This document shows positions 1 to 10,253 of a stretch of 24,401 nucleotides of DNA, piece by piece; position 1 is the first letter of the stretch; each line of letters opens with the position of its first letter. The position numbers and the translations under genes were made by a program. The stretch is taken from contig JAQGAU010000745.1 in assembly GCA_034698045.1 (NCBI GenBank), positions 1-24,401 on the forward strand. Reading direction: 5' to 3'. Under the pieces are notes generated by a model. It was given only the letters and a program-made list of their open reading frames with translations, ran no database searches and had not been told where the DNA came from. The stretch comes from Paramacrobiotus richtersi. Lineage: Eukaryota; Tardigrada; Eutardigrada; Parachela; Macrobiotidae.

Positions 1-345
1 TAATTATATAATTAATTAATTAATTAATTAATTATTTATTTATTTATTTAATTATTTAATTATATAATTATATAAGTATTTAACTATTTAACTATTTAAT
101 TATTTAATTATTCAATTATTTAATTATTATTAATTTAACTATTATTTTATTATTTATTATTTTATCATTTTATCATTTTATCATTTTATCATTTTATCGT
201 TTTATCATTTTATCATTTTATCATTTTATCATTTTATCATTTTATCATTTTCTCATTTTTTCATTTTATTATTTTATTATTTTAATATTTTTACATTTCA
301 TTATTTTGGGTTTTTTATTATTTTATTATTTATGTCATTATTAAT
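1..345. repeat. AT-rich simple-sequence tract
   Basis: Almost pure A/T. It starts with AATT and ATTT iterations (about 1-60). From about 161 to 266 it becomes a tandem array of the 9-base unit TTTATCATT, roughly eleven copies with single-base variants, and then decays into TTTATTA runs up to about 340. There is no coding potential. It ends abruptly at ordinary mixed-composition sequence near 346. Confidence 0.9.
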
Positions 346-2545
346 TCGTTAGTGAGGAGGTGGAGGCTTACCTCCACTTAGTTTACCCCAACTTTGGTCA
401 TAGTTCAGCACACCACGCGTCGTTTAACTTGGGAGTCTAAGAGAAATCCCAAGTCTGGATATCCAAACTCAGAGTTTTCCCACGACAAGTTGTATTTTTA
501 TCCGCCCTAGACGCATAATACGAGCTGGATGCCAAAAGGGCATGGAAATCTAACGTCAGGTTTTCCAGATCTAGTTAAAAAACGAAGTGACTTTTGGCCT
601 CTTTAGAAGCATAAACCTCGCTCGCTTCGCTCTGTAAATAATCTCATCTATTGAGAGAAATATGGAAACAATTGTTCAAATTAAATGCAATTATTTATTG
701 GGAAAATATACCCTTTTTTCAGCATAGCGAAGGAAATGATAAAAGCAGTGAAAATAAGATAAAATGTGTAACCATAATGAATACGTGTGTATGTTTTTTA
801 CTTATTCCGTATACGCATTCCGGATGCGTATGCAGGGGTCGCTACTTGATGGTTGGCTTATTGTCTTTCCGCAACGGGACAACGTCCCCTCTGGGCGTCA
901 GACATGATTCGGCATATTGCAAACAACAATCATAAAATGCAAATTGCTACAGTTTACGAGAAAGAGAACAGGCACCGAAGCGACGGAGATCAAAGTAGCA
1001 GAAATGGAGAAAAGTTATGTTCAAAAACGCAATGGAGAACAGTTATACTTATGAAGTTATGTTCACAAACATCGATCACTAATTCACTATGCAGTAGTTC
1101 TCGAACGTAGTTTTATTACATTTAATTTAAATATTCGTATGTAAAACTAAGAGTTCATTTTTCTGCCTGCTGAAAAACAATAATTTGAGGAGCTTAGTAA
1201 ATTTCGGCAGGCAGTCACATTGATTACTCCAATAAAAATAAAATTGGTAATTTAACCCAGAACATTGTTTGAAATATTGAAGGCTCTGAAAATGTATGAA
1301 CTATTGATTTGGTAGTCCCAGCGCTAGCATTGTTTTCCTGTCTATGGCTTTGCATATTAAAGATGAATTTTAAAAACTATAGATTTTGATTTCTGAACTA
1401 TAGAACGAAAAGGGATACGTTTTACGTAAATCGTTTTACGTAGATAGAACTTTACGGGTGTAAAACGGCGTAGCACCCATTTTGCAAATCAGTTCCTTTT
1501 TATCGTGCATTACAGCGCCCTGATTGTCTTCAGAGGAACTATCTAAATCTTTACTTGTGTTTCGCTCCACTCGTAAATCACTGTACATTACTAAACTGTA
1601 CAAAACCATTCAGTGCAAAAATTGTAAACTTTCGCTCCACCCATGGATCCAATAAATATTTTTACTGAACACGTTAGTTTTACACACAAAAACACAGCGC
1701 TACATAATATACGAGACTAAATGCGCTTGGCATAGAATATTTTGCCGTCTTTTCAGGCGGAACATGCTCTTCTATATTCCTCCACTCGATTGCTGAACCG
1801 TTTGCGCTTGTTTCACTTCAACTATTTAATATTTATTCTGTCAGTTCGACCTTTTTACTACTCGCTCTTGCGTGAACACCACATATTTTTTGTTTGTTTT
1901 AAACATTGTTGCTAAGCTTTTTTCTCCGAAAAAAAGAGCATAATTATCTCTACACTGTTACACTTTTTCATGACGTACTATAGCACTATCGGATCACGGA
2001 GCTAACCATAGGCGGAAACCCAAAATTAATGTTGGTTCAACTTGGTCCTAAACCAAACGTTAATTCCCAACTGTGGTTACTTGACATTACGATCGTTTCG
2101 GAATTAATCGCTAACTACAAGGTTCATAGAAACTAAATTTTACACTACGCTTTCTATACAAATTTATTTTTTGTAATTGACATTCACGTTTTTATTGAAA
2201 CAGCTTGTTCATAATGTGGCTGGTGCCCATAGTTTCACAGTGCCGTTTATATGAAAAATATTCTATCGGTTTGGTAACAGTTAAGATTTTTTTGCCCATT
2301 GGCTTTGCTGAATATTAAACGAATTACTACGTATACGCAACCTGTAATCACTTTTTCTAAAAACTGTAAAAACGGATAACAAATGTCAAAGCAACAGTTT
2401 TGTCACAAACTCTTCGCACTGCACACCATTGACCCAGAGCCTTTAGAGTTTAGATGTGAATTTACCACATTCTTATAGACTATAAAACAAAATAAAGTTT
2501 GAAACGGCGGAATCCGAGACGTAGAAATGTATAAATCAAGAGATA
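346..2545. other. No supported gene; non-coding stretch
   Basis: Short frames here (for example 651-935 and 853-1110) have no recognisable domain, no splice support and AT-biased codons. I see a perfect hairpin at 360-377 (stem GTGGAGG / CCTCCAC, loop CTTA) just inside the edge of the AT tract. There is also a doubled CGTTTTACGTA motif near 1420-1443. Nothing else can be named. Confidence 0.5.
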
Positions 2546-2709
2546 GGGTGGGTCTCGAATTCGAAGCGAATCTCGATACGGTACGCGGGCGTAACTAAAC
2601 GAAAGTTACGGCGCCGTAACCACCTCATGAGGTGGCTTCGCGAACCGTATCTTCGTTTAGCCACGCCTCCGCACCGTATCGAGATTCGCTTCGAATTCGA
2701 GACCCACCC
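2546..2709. mobile_element. MITE-like foldback element with 37-bp perfect TIRs
   Basis: The left arm 2546-2582 (GGGTGGGTCTCGAATTCGAA...) is the exact reverse complement of the right arm 2673-2709. The interior is also largely self-complementary: a GCGGGCGT..CTAAACGA segment pairs with its counterpart near 2655-2672. At the centre lie AGTTACGGCGCCGTAAC and the perfect palindrome CCACCTCATGAGGTGG. ATA on both sides (2543-2545 and 2710-2712) would fit a 3-bp target duplication. There is no reading frame for a transposase, so it is a non-autonomous element. The perfect arms suggest recent insertion or conversion. The superfamily is not determined. Confidence 0.85.
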
Positions 2710-2712
2710 ATA

Positions 2713-3520
2713 GACAATTCAAGAAACAAATCAATGATTGCTTCATTCAAACAACAGTCAAAATGAAAACCAAAGCACATGACAGCTGCGGAAAATCAAT
2801 TTTGAAATTAACGGAAAAACTAATGTTAAACGAAAACAATAATCAAAACAATAATTAAACTAAACAAAAAAAACAGACTGACAAAATACTGACAAAAATA
2901 CTAAAAGTTAATGGAAGAAATGTTTATAAAATATCAAAAATCACTTTAATATTAATCAAAAAAGTGTGAAAGAATACTGAGAAAATAATTAAACTGTTAG
3001 CAAACAATAACAACTACCTGAAAACCATCTATTAATTCTAATAACATATGCGAAATCTCCTAAATTGCCAAACATTACTCCAGTTACTTGCATCTGCCAG
3101 GCCATGTGACCCTTAACGTCCTCCGCAGGCTCTAGCAGTCCCCCGTATCACATGAGGACAATATAACAGGTGCGCTTCCCTGTTAGTAACTTTTAGATTT
3201 AGCTTGGCAACCAAAAAGAGCTGCGCAATGAAGTGCGCGGCTTTTGTGTATATGCGTGATTTGTACCGTAGCATTGTAGGCATTGGCACACATAGGTCAC
3301 AGGGCTGATCGCACTCGCGGCAAAATGGCACGAGCATCATGTGTGAACATATTACATCAACCGTGATTTGCAAAGGCCTCGTAAGTAATCAAAAAAGCAC
3401 TTGCAATTGTTTGAAGGGTTTTCTGCGGCTACGCCGCGGCATTTGTATCCGACGGACACAACAGTGAGTTTGTGAATACCACGGTGCTGTCACTAGGGGA
3501 GTCGGGGACACTTAATCTAT
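2713..3520. other. No supported gene; non-coding, AT-rich left half
   Basis: 2740-3060 is A-rich on the plus strand. A minus-strand frame of 86 codons at 3113-3373 has several cysteines but no recognisable domain and no convincing splice link to the GPCR fragment at 3712-4308, although it lies downstream of it on the same strand. I leave it unannotated. Confidence 0.4.
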
Positions 3521-3523
3521 ACA

Positions 3524-3760
3524 GCCGACGTCCACGACAGTGGCGACAATGGGGGACACACAGGCCTATATGGCCGACAGCCGCGACAGTGGGGACAACG
3601 GGGGACACATGGGCATATATGGCCGACAGCCGCGACAGTGCGGACAACGGGGGACACATGGTCTCATATGGCCGACAACCGCGACAGTGCGGACAACGGG
3701 GGCACATGGGCCTATATAACCGACAGCCGCGACAGTGCCGACGGTGGAGTGCATCGTGAG
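3524..3760. repeat. 49-bp GC-rich minisatellite
   Basis: Units begin at GCCGAC at 3524, 3573, 3622 and 3671 and at ACCGAC at 3719, giving spacings of 49, 49, 49 and 48 bases and about 4.5 copies. The core of each unit is GCCGACAGCCGCGACAGTG, then GGACAACGGGGGACACATGG and a short CATATATG-like AT step. The unit length is not a multiple of three, so the long frames seen here on both strands are by-products. The array abuts, and appears to replace, the 3' part of the GPCR coding sequence on the minus strand. Confidence 0.92.
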
Positions 3761-4308
3761 TAGTGACAACAAAACATGCATTGAATGTTATGCGCATGAG
3801 CGCAAAGTGCATTAACCAAATGCCCGCCATGGGGTGGCACAAGTACACCGTTACCCCGTTGTTTATATGATATAGGAAACTGGATTGCCCAGAAACGGTT
3901 AACTGATACCAGAACATGAGAAATTACCGGGATGATACTGAAGATGCTCTGAAAATACCGATAAGTCGCGCACAGCGCGTAACCGCCGGGAAATATTCCA
4001 TACAAAACGTGCAAGATATAGATTGGCCGGACGACACTTAAGAATGAAATGTTGGCGATAAATATGACGATCAGGTATACGGTGAACGCCGAAACATTGG
4101 CTTGTGGCAACGTTTGAAAGATGAAGACACCCAAGTTTAAAACAAACGCTACAGCGGCCGTGCCCAGAACTGTTCCTAGCCATGGTGTCCAGCCATGTGG
4201 TGTTGTCAAAGGGCTGGTTGCGTTCCAGATAACCGTGGTGTAGCGCGTTGAATTCCAAAGAAAGGTATAGTTCCCGGCTTCCATAGGATACTGATAATAC
4301 AGCGACAC
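3712..4308 (-). pseudogene. Class A (rhodopsin-like) GPCR, 5' half only, probably broken
   Basis: The minus-strand frame from ATG at 4308 gives an extracellular N-terminus with three N-glycosylation sequons (residues 13, 19, 29). It continues with TM1 (about 43-66, Asn58 in the helix), TM2 (75-99), the conserved pre-TM3 cysteine (C113) and TM3 (114-139), ending in NRFWA (137-141) where DRY is usual, then FPISYKQR. This order is diagnostic of a class A receptor. After residue 151 the frame becomes nonsense. A one-base shift at the C4 run 3854-3857 restores a TM4-like stretch (VTVYLCHPMAGIWLMHF), which then runs into the minisatellite. TM5-TM7 and NPxxY were not found. The same spot reads GGG|GTAACG, so a splice donor is the alternative to a frameshift. 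The ligand is unknown. The frame itself closes at 3712 inside the repeat. Confidence 0.65.
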
Positions 4309-4422
4309 TTAGCAGCGTTATTGATTTACCGATGCCCAAAACAGGGAAATTGCAAAAGATGTCATATTCTAACAAGCTTCGGGTATGCGCTTAGTCATCA
4401 TGTCTGAGCATGATGAAGGCTC

Positions 4423-4428
4423 TATAAA
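4423..4428. promoter_or_regulatory. TATA-like box upstream of the GPCR fragment
   Basis: CTATAAATG reads TATAAA on the plus strand and TTTATAG on the minus strand. It lies about 115 bases upstream of the GPCR start codon on the minus strand, a plausible core-promoter distance. It could also serve a plus-strand transcript, for which I see no convincing gene. A small palindrome ATCATG..CATGAT lies next to it (about 4397-4414). Confidence 0.25.
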
Positions 4429-4430
4429 TG

Positions 4431-7400
4431 AGCGTTCCAGCCGAGTTCGAGTGGACCAGGGAAAACAATCAAAAATCGTCTACAGTTCTGGTACACGTTA
4501 ATTGCAATCGCGCAGTTTACAAGCAAGCGTGGCAGTGGAAATGCACTTAGACAGCTGCTGAACAGTTTTCTATGTGCTACGCAGCATCATGCTGCGCACT
4601 GCGCAGGGACAGATACTGTCAGATAGGGAACTCCGCAGTGGTGCATCAGCCACAACAAACACGATAATTATTCCCTAATGTCCATTTGTCTAGCAGGTTC
4701 CATTTAGGGAGAATATGGCACTGCTATCTTCACCACCGGAATTGGAAGGTACCTGTACAAAAAAAGCCATCCAAATGTACCAAAAAACTCGCCGCATTGA
4801 AATTCTTTGCGGGCATCTATGTTCGTAGACAGAAAAGGTCAGCCATGAAAAAAAACTATGAAACAAATTTGAAATGAAACGGGTATACCACGGCTGTTTT
4901 TACTCCCAGCCGTCATCCATTATCAGCACATACCGGTACTGCTAAATGTACATGCAATACTGGCTGTTTGCGTGCACTCTACGAGGACAACACGAGCTTT
5001 TATCCGGATTCGGTTCCCATAATCATAACAATATTTTCAAGGCGAGGCGTAATTCACATCCAACTGATTATATTATAGCTGTCCCACTAAAGGATTAGTT
5101 TCCATTCCTACACCGGTACACATTAATCTTCACAATATATACCATCTGGTGTTTCTGCATAAAACCGACAAAAAGCCCACAGAAGATTACAACGAGAAGC
5201 AAAGTTCTTCTTCAATTCCTCAAGGCTTGAGTGTACCGCATATATATATACTGCACATATATATACTTATAATTATGGGAAAAACTGGAATTTTTCCTTC
5301 AGAGTGTGCATTAAAATCGGTTCGCTGCTAAGTACTCCATTCGGCGCTTGCCCGTACAATAACTGCACACACTTTGGATTGTTTCTGTCCCTTCGAACTT
5401 AAACGAACGAAATTTACTTGCATATGGCATCTCATCTCCTTGCAGGGTATAAGCTAGACCTGGTATAATAAGCAATAGTATCAGTTGACTCGTAACTCGT
5501 ATACCTACAGGATTTAATTGCGACCAATGTTTCTGTGATATATTACAAACAAGAAACACCTTCGGCTGCCGCCTCAGGGTTTCTTGAGATCAGTGTTTAG
5601 AGTTGATTCCTAAAATTATACTTCTTCAAAACAAATTTTCGCTCTCATCCGTCATTGCAGATCTTGCGTTGCATTGCAGAAAGCGTTACTTTCTGAGCAA
5701 GCTTTAAATTGAATGCTCTTTGCTATGTATTTCGTGAGTTCCTTGGATTCCTAAAATTTGGTCGGTTCTTTAAAATTCTATGGTAAACTGAGTTTTTTTT
5801 GGGTTTTTTTGTTGTTAGCGAACGTAATAAAAAATTGTTTCTGCATGTCTTTTGCACTTCCTGTGACCGCAAAAATTGTCCAGACAGTAAAATGTTCGGG
5901 AGGACAAAACTCCGTCCGGCGTAAGCTTTGCGCATATCGAGTCAGCAAGTCCGATAGCAAAATGAACGCAGGATTTTGAGATTTCAAAGGAAAGTTCAGT
6001 AACTAAGTTTCAGTGATCAGTAAATTCAGGCTTATTCAGCCACCATTACACCGGCTACCAAATCGCTGCGATGTTGCCGGTTCCAAATCCCAAACACCTT
6101 GCCGTTCCAAAAAAATATTTCCGTTGAAATATTGGCTTAGTAAAAATCTGGTTCAGGTACCGTCTTTCTGTGTTGTCAACATGTGTGTCGGCTTCAGTGT
6201 TCAGGAGATGCCGTTTTCCCGTAGAACAGACAAACTTTCACCAAATTGCTGAAAATTTCTTCAAGTTTCGCTTATTTATTTGAGCAGTTGTTGCTGCATG
6301 CTTTTGGTTATTTCTTTCTTCAGTTCTGCTCGAGTAGCTAATCTTAATGAACACTTCTTTACTGGGTTTCTTGCGTTTTGTGCAAACGCAATCGAAAGAC
6401 GTTTCCGTATGTTTATCTGAACAGGGCCATGTAACCGGTATGCGGTATATCGTACTATTGCTTCTGTTTCGTCGTGCTTCAGTTCGGACGGTCGATACTA
6501 AAGACAATCATCCCGCTTTCGAAGTTATTTCGAAGTTTGCAGTGAAACATTCTTCCAGATTTCAACAGTATTATACCTATGTCCCGGGAATTTGGTATTA
6601 AACTGCTCTTGCTTTTTTGAGTACCTAAATTCTGCAAACAAATTGTCGGCCGAGGCCAGTTTTGCTCATCAATAAGTTAATCTCTCGGTTGCACCCTTAC
6701 TGGCAAGACCAGAACGAAAAAAACTGTATTGTGTAGGGTTTGTTTACCGGTTCAGTTTCTAATAAAGATAAATCCTCGGAACTACTGTAGAACAGCCTAC
6801 AATTTGTTAGTTTAGTTTCTGTATCTGACTGATTTTGCAATTTCGTGATTATATAAATTTGATCATAGCAACGCTTGCTAATATCTGTATAGATTATTCG
6901 GTTGTATTGCGTACCGCATGTATGAAGCACAAAAATGTGTTTTTGTTGGTCTCACACTGCCTGCGAGTTTCTTTCGAAATTAAAAGTCATGTGTAACCGT
7001 TTTCAGCTATGCTCTATCCGTTCGAATAATCTATTCGAGCGGCGATTGTTTGGTCTGGGAGATTTCGTTATCCCGGGACGGAGTTCCGTAATAGGAACTA
7101 GTACTAGATAAAATAGGGTACTTTCTTACGTTTTATGAAACCATTCTTCGGTAAGCAGTTAATTTAGAGTACGTTGAAGCGTTCACTGGAGACAAATTAA
7201 ATGTCTATAATTAATATCACTTGCATTTCTTCATATCTGCCTCTATATTTACTGACCGATTTAAGCGCTTACGCTAGGAAAAATTGGAATACGGGTCCGG
7301 AATACACTTGTCGATAGGGAATATGATTTAACGTTACAGGAAGGGCTTCGGATGAAAATCATGGAATCTGAGCAATAAAAAAACTTAGCGAAATCTGGCG

Positions 7401-7650
7401 CAACAGAAACCGGAATGATTACCGGAAGTATTACAGTTACAAATTAGAAAGTTTGGTTTTTCACTATGAAGTACTTAAAAAATACCAATTTATTGATCTG
7501 TCTATAGTTGCAGACTGAATGGTTTCTACAGCACGTCGATAATCGCTGCTATGTGTAATATGACCTTGGCACGTGCGTCTTTGCATCCCCCCACCCTCTC
7601 CGAGCACTGCTGTCACCAGGCGTGTTTACTTGCATCTGGGAATCATCTTG
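4431..7650. other. No supported gene; scattered short frames
   Basis: None of the frames of 60-95 codons here carries a recognisable domain. A plus-strand segment after TTTGTCTAGCAG (about 4697) and a minus-strand hydrophobic segment at about 5440-5490 look mildly coding but cannot be built into a gene. Sequence oddities are the palindrome GCAGCATCATGCTGC near 4580, a doubled ATATATATACT motif near 5240-5270, and small inverted repeats near 7020-7095 (TTCGAATA..TATTCGA, GTTCC..GGAAC). Confidence 0.4.
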
Positions 7651-7653
7651 GCA

Positions 7654-8089
7654 TCATCGCGTATCGAGGATATGGAAACGCACTGTGCGATAAACATGGC
7701 CGATTACCCTGCAGAATGTATTTTCACCCTGGTGTAATGTAATCTGGAGCGTAGGCGTGATCATGAAGGGATTACTTGCATAAGAATGGAAAATAGCGCG
7801 CCTCATTGGACGTGGTACTATGACTACGTTGACTTGCTTCCGAGCCTGCATTCTCATTCTAAGGTCACTTCCAGAAACTCCATTGGTGTGGTTAGCCCTA
7901 CCATGCAAAGAAAACGTTTTCTTTGATTTGTACGTTGTCTAATCGGTCAATAGGGATCTTGTACAGACACTGGTCGCCTTCGTTTACAACGTCTAAAAAT
8001 AAATCCTGAATGGAATGAACAAAACTTTCGGTGGTGTACGAGGACATCATGGAAATGTGACCCACCGTTGCGGTAGTATAAGGCTCCAC
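7654..8089 (-). other. Coding-like minus-strand exon candidates, family unknown
   Basis: The minus-strand frame 8089-7898 contains DQCLYKIPIDRLDN (forward 7934-7975), which resembles DLCHLPIDRVDN in the plus-strand candidate at 10080-10125. This is the main reason to suspect real coding sequence. The frame ends at a stop that overlaps ATG|GTAGGG (a possible donor). A following acceptor (AATGCAG) would lead into ARKQVNVVIVPRPMRR around 7850-7800. No start codon, complete gene or function can be given. Confidence 0.25.
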
Positions 8090-8218
8090 TCAGCCTCGAG
8101 CTCATGGCTCACAGCCCATGTTGTATGTACATACAGCGTTACCGAGTGGAGCATATTTTTACCACTCTGTCGAAATGGTGGGGTGCATTTCCAGTTTGGC
8201 CTCTTGTACAATATGTAG

Positions 8219-8241
8219 TGCTATAATCGCTGATTATAGCA
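8219..8241. repeat. Perfect 10-bp stem hairpin
   Basis: TGCTATAATC (8219-8228), loop GCT, then GATTATAGCA (8232-8241), a perfect inverted repeat in otherwise featureless sequence. There is no T-run after it and no gene next to it, so its role, if any, is unknown. Confidence 0.6.
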
Positions 8242-8583
8242 GACCAACGTCAAGAACGACGCGGTAATAGAATTATTGTTGGTTATACTGTAAAAACAAA
8301 AATATCAGGAAACGGAGTTAGAAAGCAACCGAACGTAAAATACGGGAATTAAAACTGAAATACGATTACTAACAAGAAAAAATAAACCCTCATCACACCC
8401 CCCATGCATGCATATGGTGTAGCTATATATCGAAGCTGACACTGCGCTGATTTGACAGGGGACGGGGACTCGCCGGTAGAGCGCAGAAAGTTGGCTGTCT
8501 CGATCACGCAGGGCTCGTGCTTGTGCCTGCAGCTCATACGGGTTACATAGCATCGAATAATTTACTTTCTCTCGTTTTTGTAG

Positions 8584-9220
8584 GCAGGTGCGTTATACTT
8601 TATAGATACTGACTTCCTCCTGATTCTTGAGAAAAACCTGATGCGGTTGAAAATGGTGCTCCAGTTTTGCTCAGTCTGTGATCGGTACGTGATTTAACTT
8701 ACATCATATCCAGGCACTGGTGACCTAATGCGCAAAAAAGCTGATCGTTACTTGCTGGCCACGTTGCAGGCGAATCAACTTGTGTCCAGCGGAGGTTTCC
8801 TCTTCAAACCTTAACCGTCAATTGCTTATGTCGGTAAGGAAACGGACCTTTTTGTCTACCGCAGTTTTGACGATCAACATAGTCTTGTAGCTTTTGGGGA
8901 TGTTTTTGACGTATCCGCACATACTGTTATCTTACAACAAAAGTGTGGCTCATTCGAAGCGGCAAACCACAGAACGCAGTGCGAAAGAGCATGAATTTCT
9001 AAACTGCATATACGTTCAGTAAAGGAAATCGCGGGAGGTTCTGTTTCACACTTTACTTCTACCCATTGTACTGTAACAAGTACAGCTTCAGAAAAGCAGC
9101 GTACGTTTATATTGTGTAGTAATGCGGGCTTCAAAGAGTACATGATTCGTTGTATCCGGTTATGCGTGCTTTATAAACACATTTGCATGTTCCAGTGGCG
9201 CATCAGCCACGCTGACATTT
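8584..9220 (+). pseudogene. Coding-like plus-strand frame interrupted by three stops
   Basis: A strong acceptor-like sequence (CTCGTTTTTGTAG) precedes 8584. From there one fixed frame reads as plausible protein through AGALYFIDTDFLLILEK, GDLMRKKADRYLLATLQ, FDDQHSLVAFGDVFDVSAH and EKQRTFILCSNAGFKEYM, as far as 9220. It is interrupted by TAA at 8695 and 8812 and TGA at 8992. Each stop is one C-to-T change away from CAA or CGA, the pattern of a decayed gene. Donor-like GTACGT at 8685 might remove the first stop, but no phase-consistent splicing removes all three. I recognise no family. The frame ends antisense to exon 2 of the thyroglobulin-domain gene. The 90-codon frame antisense to it (9143-8874) is an alternative reading. 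Confidence 0.3.
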
Positions 9221-9630
9221 AAGTTTGTCTCTTTTCTCCATTTGTGCACTTTCGCTGATCTGGTTCCCATTGTCATCCACACACCAAGTAGCAGCCCATA
9301 GGGACTGTTCGGGCTTAAACTTCCCTTTGGGGTCACACAGCGGCATATATTGATCGCTAGCTGAAAAATATCAAGGAATTCAATATCGTCCATACTGAAT
9401 CGAAACGCACGGTAACATCATACATTTGGTTAAGCACTGCCGCACTTACTGTGCTCGGCTACTTCCTCTGCTTCGGCAAGGGCTTTCTTGCAGTTGCACT
9501 TTCCCGTATTCAGGTATCCTTGGATCTTCTTTCCCGATTTTAGCGTTATCGAATCACTCGTAAAACATTCCGCGTTGGCCGCTACCACAAGAATAGCAGA
9601 CACGGTTAACAATTCACCAATGATATTCAT
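9203..9630 (-). CDS. Secreted single thyroglobulin type-1 domain protein (thyropin-like), two exons
   Basis: Exon 1 is 9630-9450, exon 2 is 9360-9203, joined by a phase-1 intron of 89 nt (donor A|GTAAGT, acceptor TATTTTTCAG). The product is 112 residues. Residues 1-20 are a signal peptide (cleavage after AANA). The mature part carries C22, C45 and C47, then the thyroglobulin type-1 signature: YMPLCDPKGKFKPEQ (C69), WCVDDNGNQI (C87) and a final C109. In the family, YxPxCDxxGxFxPxQC is followed by CWCV. Here both cysteines of the middle disulfide are absent (PEQS, TWCV). Known members are secreted or matrix proteins, and some inhibit cysteine or aspartic proteases; the target here is unknown. 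C22 and C45 may form an extra bond. Without splicing, exon 1 reads on to a stop giving a 66-residue form lacking the domain. An alternative acceptor at TTCGATTCAG is possible but leads to an early stop. Confidence 0.8.
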
Positions 9631-9727
9631 TTTGGTTTATCGTTCGTTTAGTACGTGTGTTGGATATTTGAGAAAATTAGAAAAATAGTTGTTAGCTAAC
9701 CTCATGTCAGCACTGAAATTAAAATAA

Positions 9728-10253
9728 CACCATTACCACGAGTTTAAATATGGTTTTGGAACGTTCTCAGAACGACAAAACAACTGGATTAACAGGATTC
9801 ATGGCTTGTTTTTCGCGCTTATTATTCAGCGATTTTTCCAACAACACCTGATTCACAAGAATCAGACAGTATACTTCTCAAAAAGTGGTATCGGTAAGCG
9901 TGAAAAATACGGCAAATACCCACAGTATGCCATACGAAAAATATATACACCAATAAATTGTTATTGTGCAGGAGTACTCAAAAGAGTGTGCTTGTTTCGT
10001 GACTGGGCTGTTTTCGTATACTGTCTTTAGTCAGCAGTACCCTGGGGCAACATTTACATTCACTGTAGGTATTTGCTGAACGGCTACGATTTATGTCACC
10101 TACCCATCGATCGGGTTGACAACTACGGAATGATAAGGGCAAAGCACCAGTATCCGGATGATTTCATCGGAAAGAATTTTACCATCGGAGCGCGGGTGGC
10201 GTGGTTATGGAATACCCGCGGGTGTTGTCGCGGTCGTTATAGCCATATCTGCG
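9728..10253 (+). CDS. Unresolved two-exon candidate, family not recognised
   Basis: The first segment (open from 9728) reads EFKYGFGTFSERQNN, then WINRIHGLFFALIIQRFFQQ, and reaches a consensus donor ATCG|GTAAGCG at 9893. An acceptor after GTCTTTAGTCAGCAG (10037) restores the same phase (phase 1, intron 144 nt). It continues PWGNIYIHCRYLLNGYDLCH, then LPIDRVDNYGMIRAKHQYP, up to a donor ATCTGCG|GTAAGTG at 10253. The NRIHGLFFAL segment loosely recalls the nucleotide-binding loop-helix of fucosyltransferase-type enzymes, but this is a guess. There is no in-frame ATG, so a 5' exon is missing; a 3' end was not found either. The ORF starts about 100 bases from the divergently oriented thyroglobulin-domain gene. 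The PIDRxDN block recurs on the opposite strand near 7950. Confidence 0.3.

Noticed and set aside
3524-3760. Possible CRISPR-like array
   Set aside because: Unit and spacing are a contiguous minisatellite with no unique spacers, in animal DNA.
3429-3917. Long cysteine-rich frames on both strands
   Set aside because: They are translations of the 49-bp minisatellite, whose unit length is not a multiple of three, so the same DNA appears in successive frames.
5311-5559. Minus-strand frame with a signal-peptide-like hydrophobic run
   Set aside because: It has no ATG before the hydrophobic part, no recognisable mature domain, and splice sites that could rescue it are weak.
8874-9143. 90-codon cysteine-rich minus-strand frame downstream of the thyroglobulin-domain gene
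   Set aside because: No phase-consistent splice to the gene above it was found, and the opposite strand reads more like protein; left as an alternative only.
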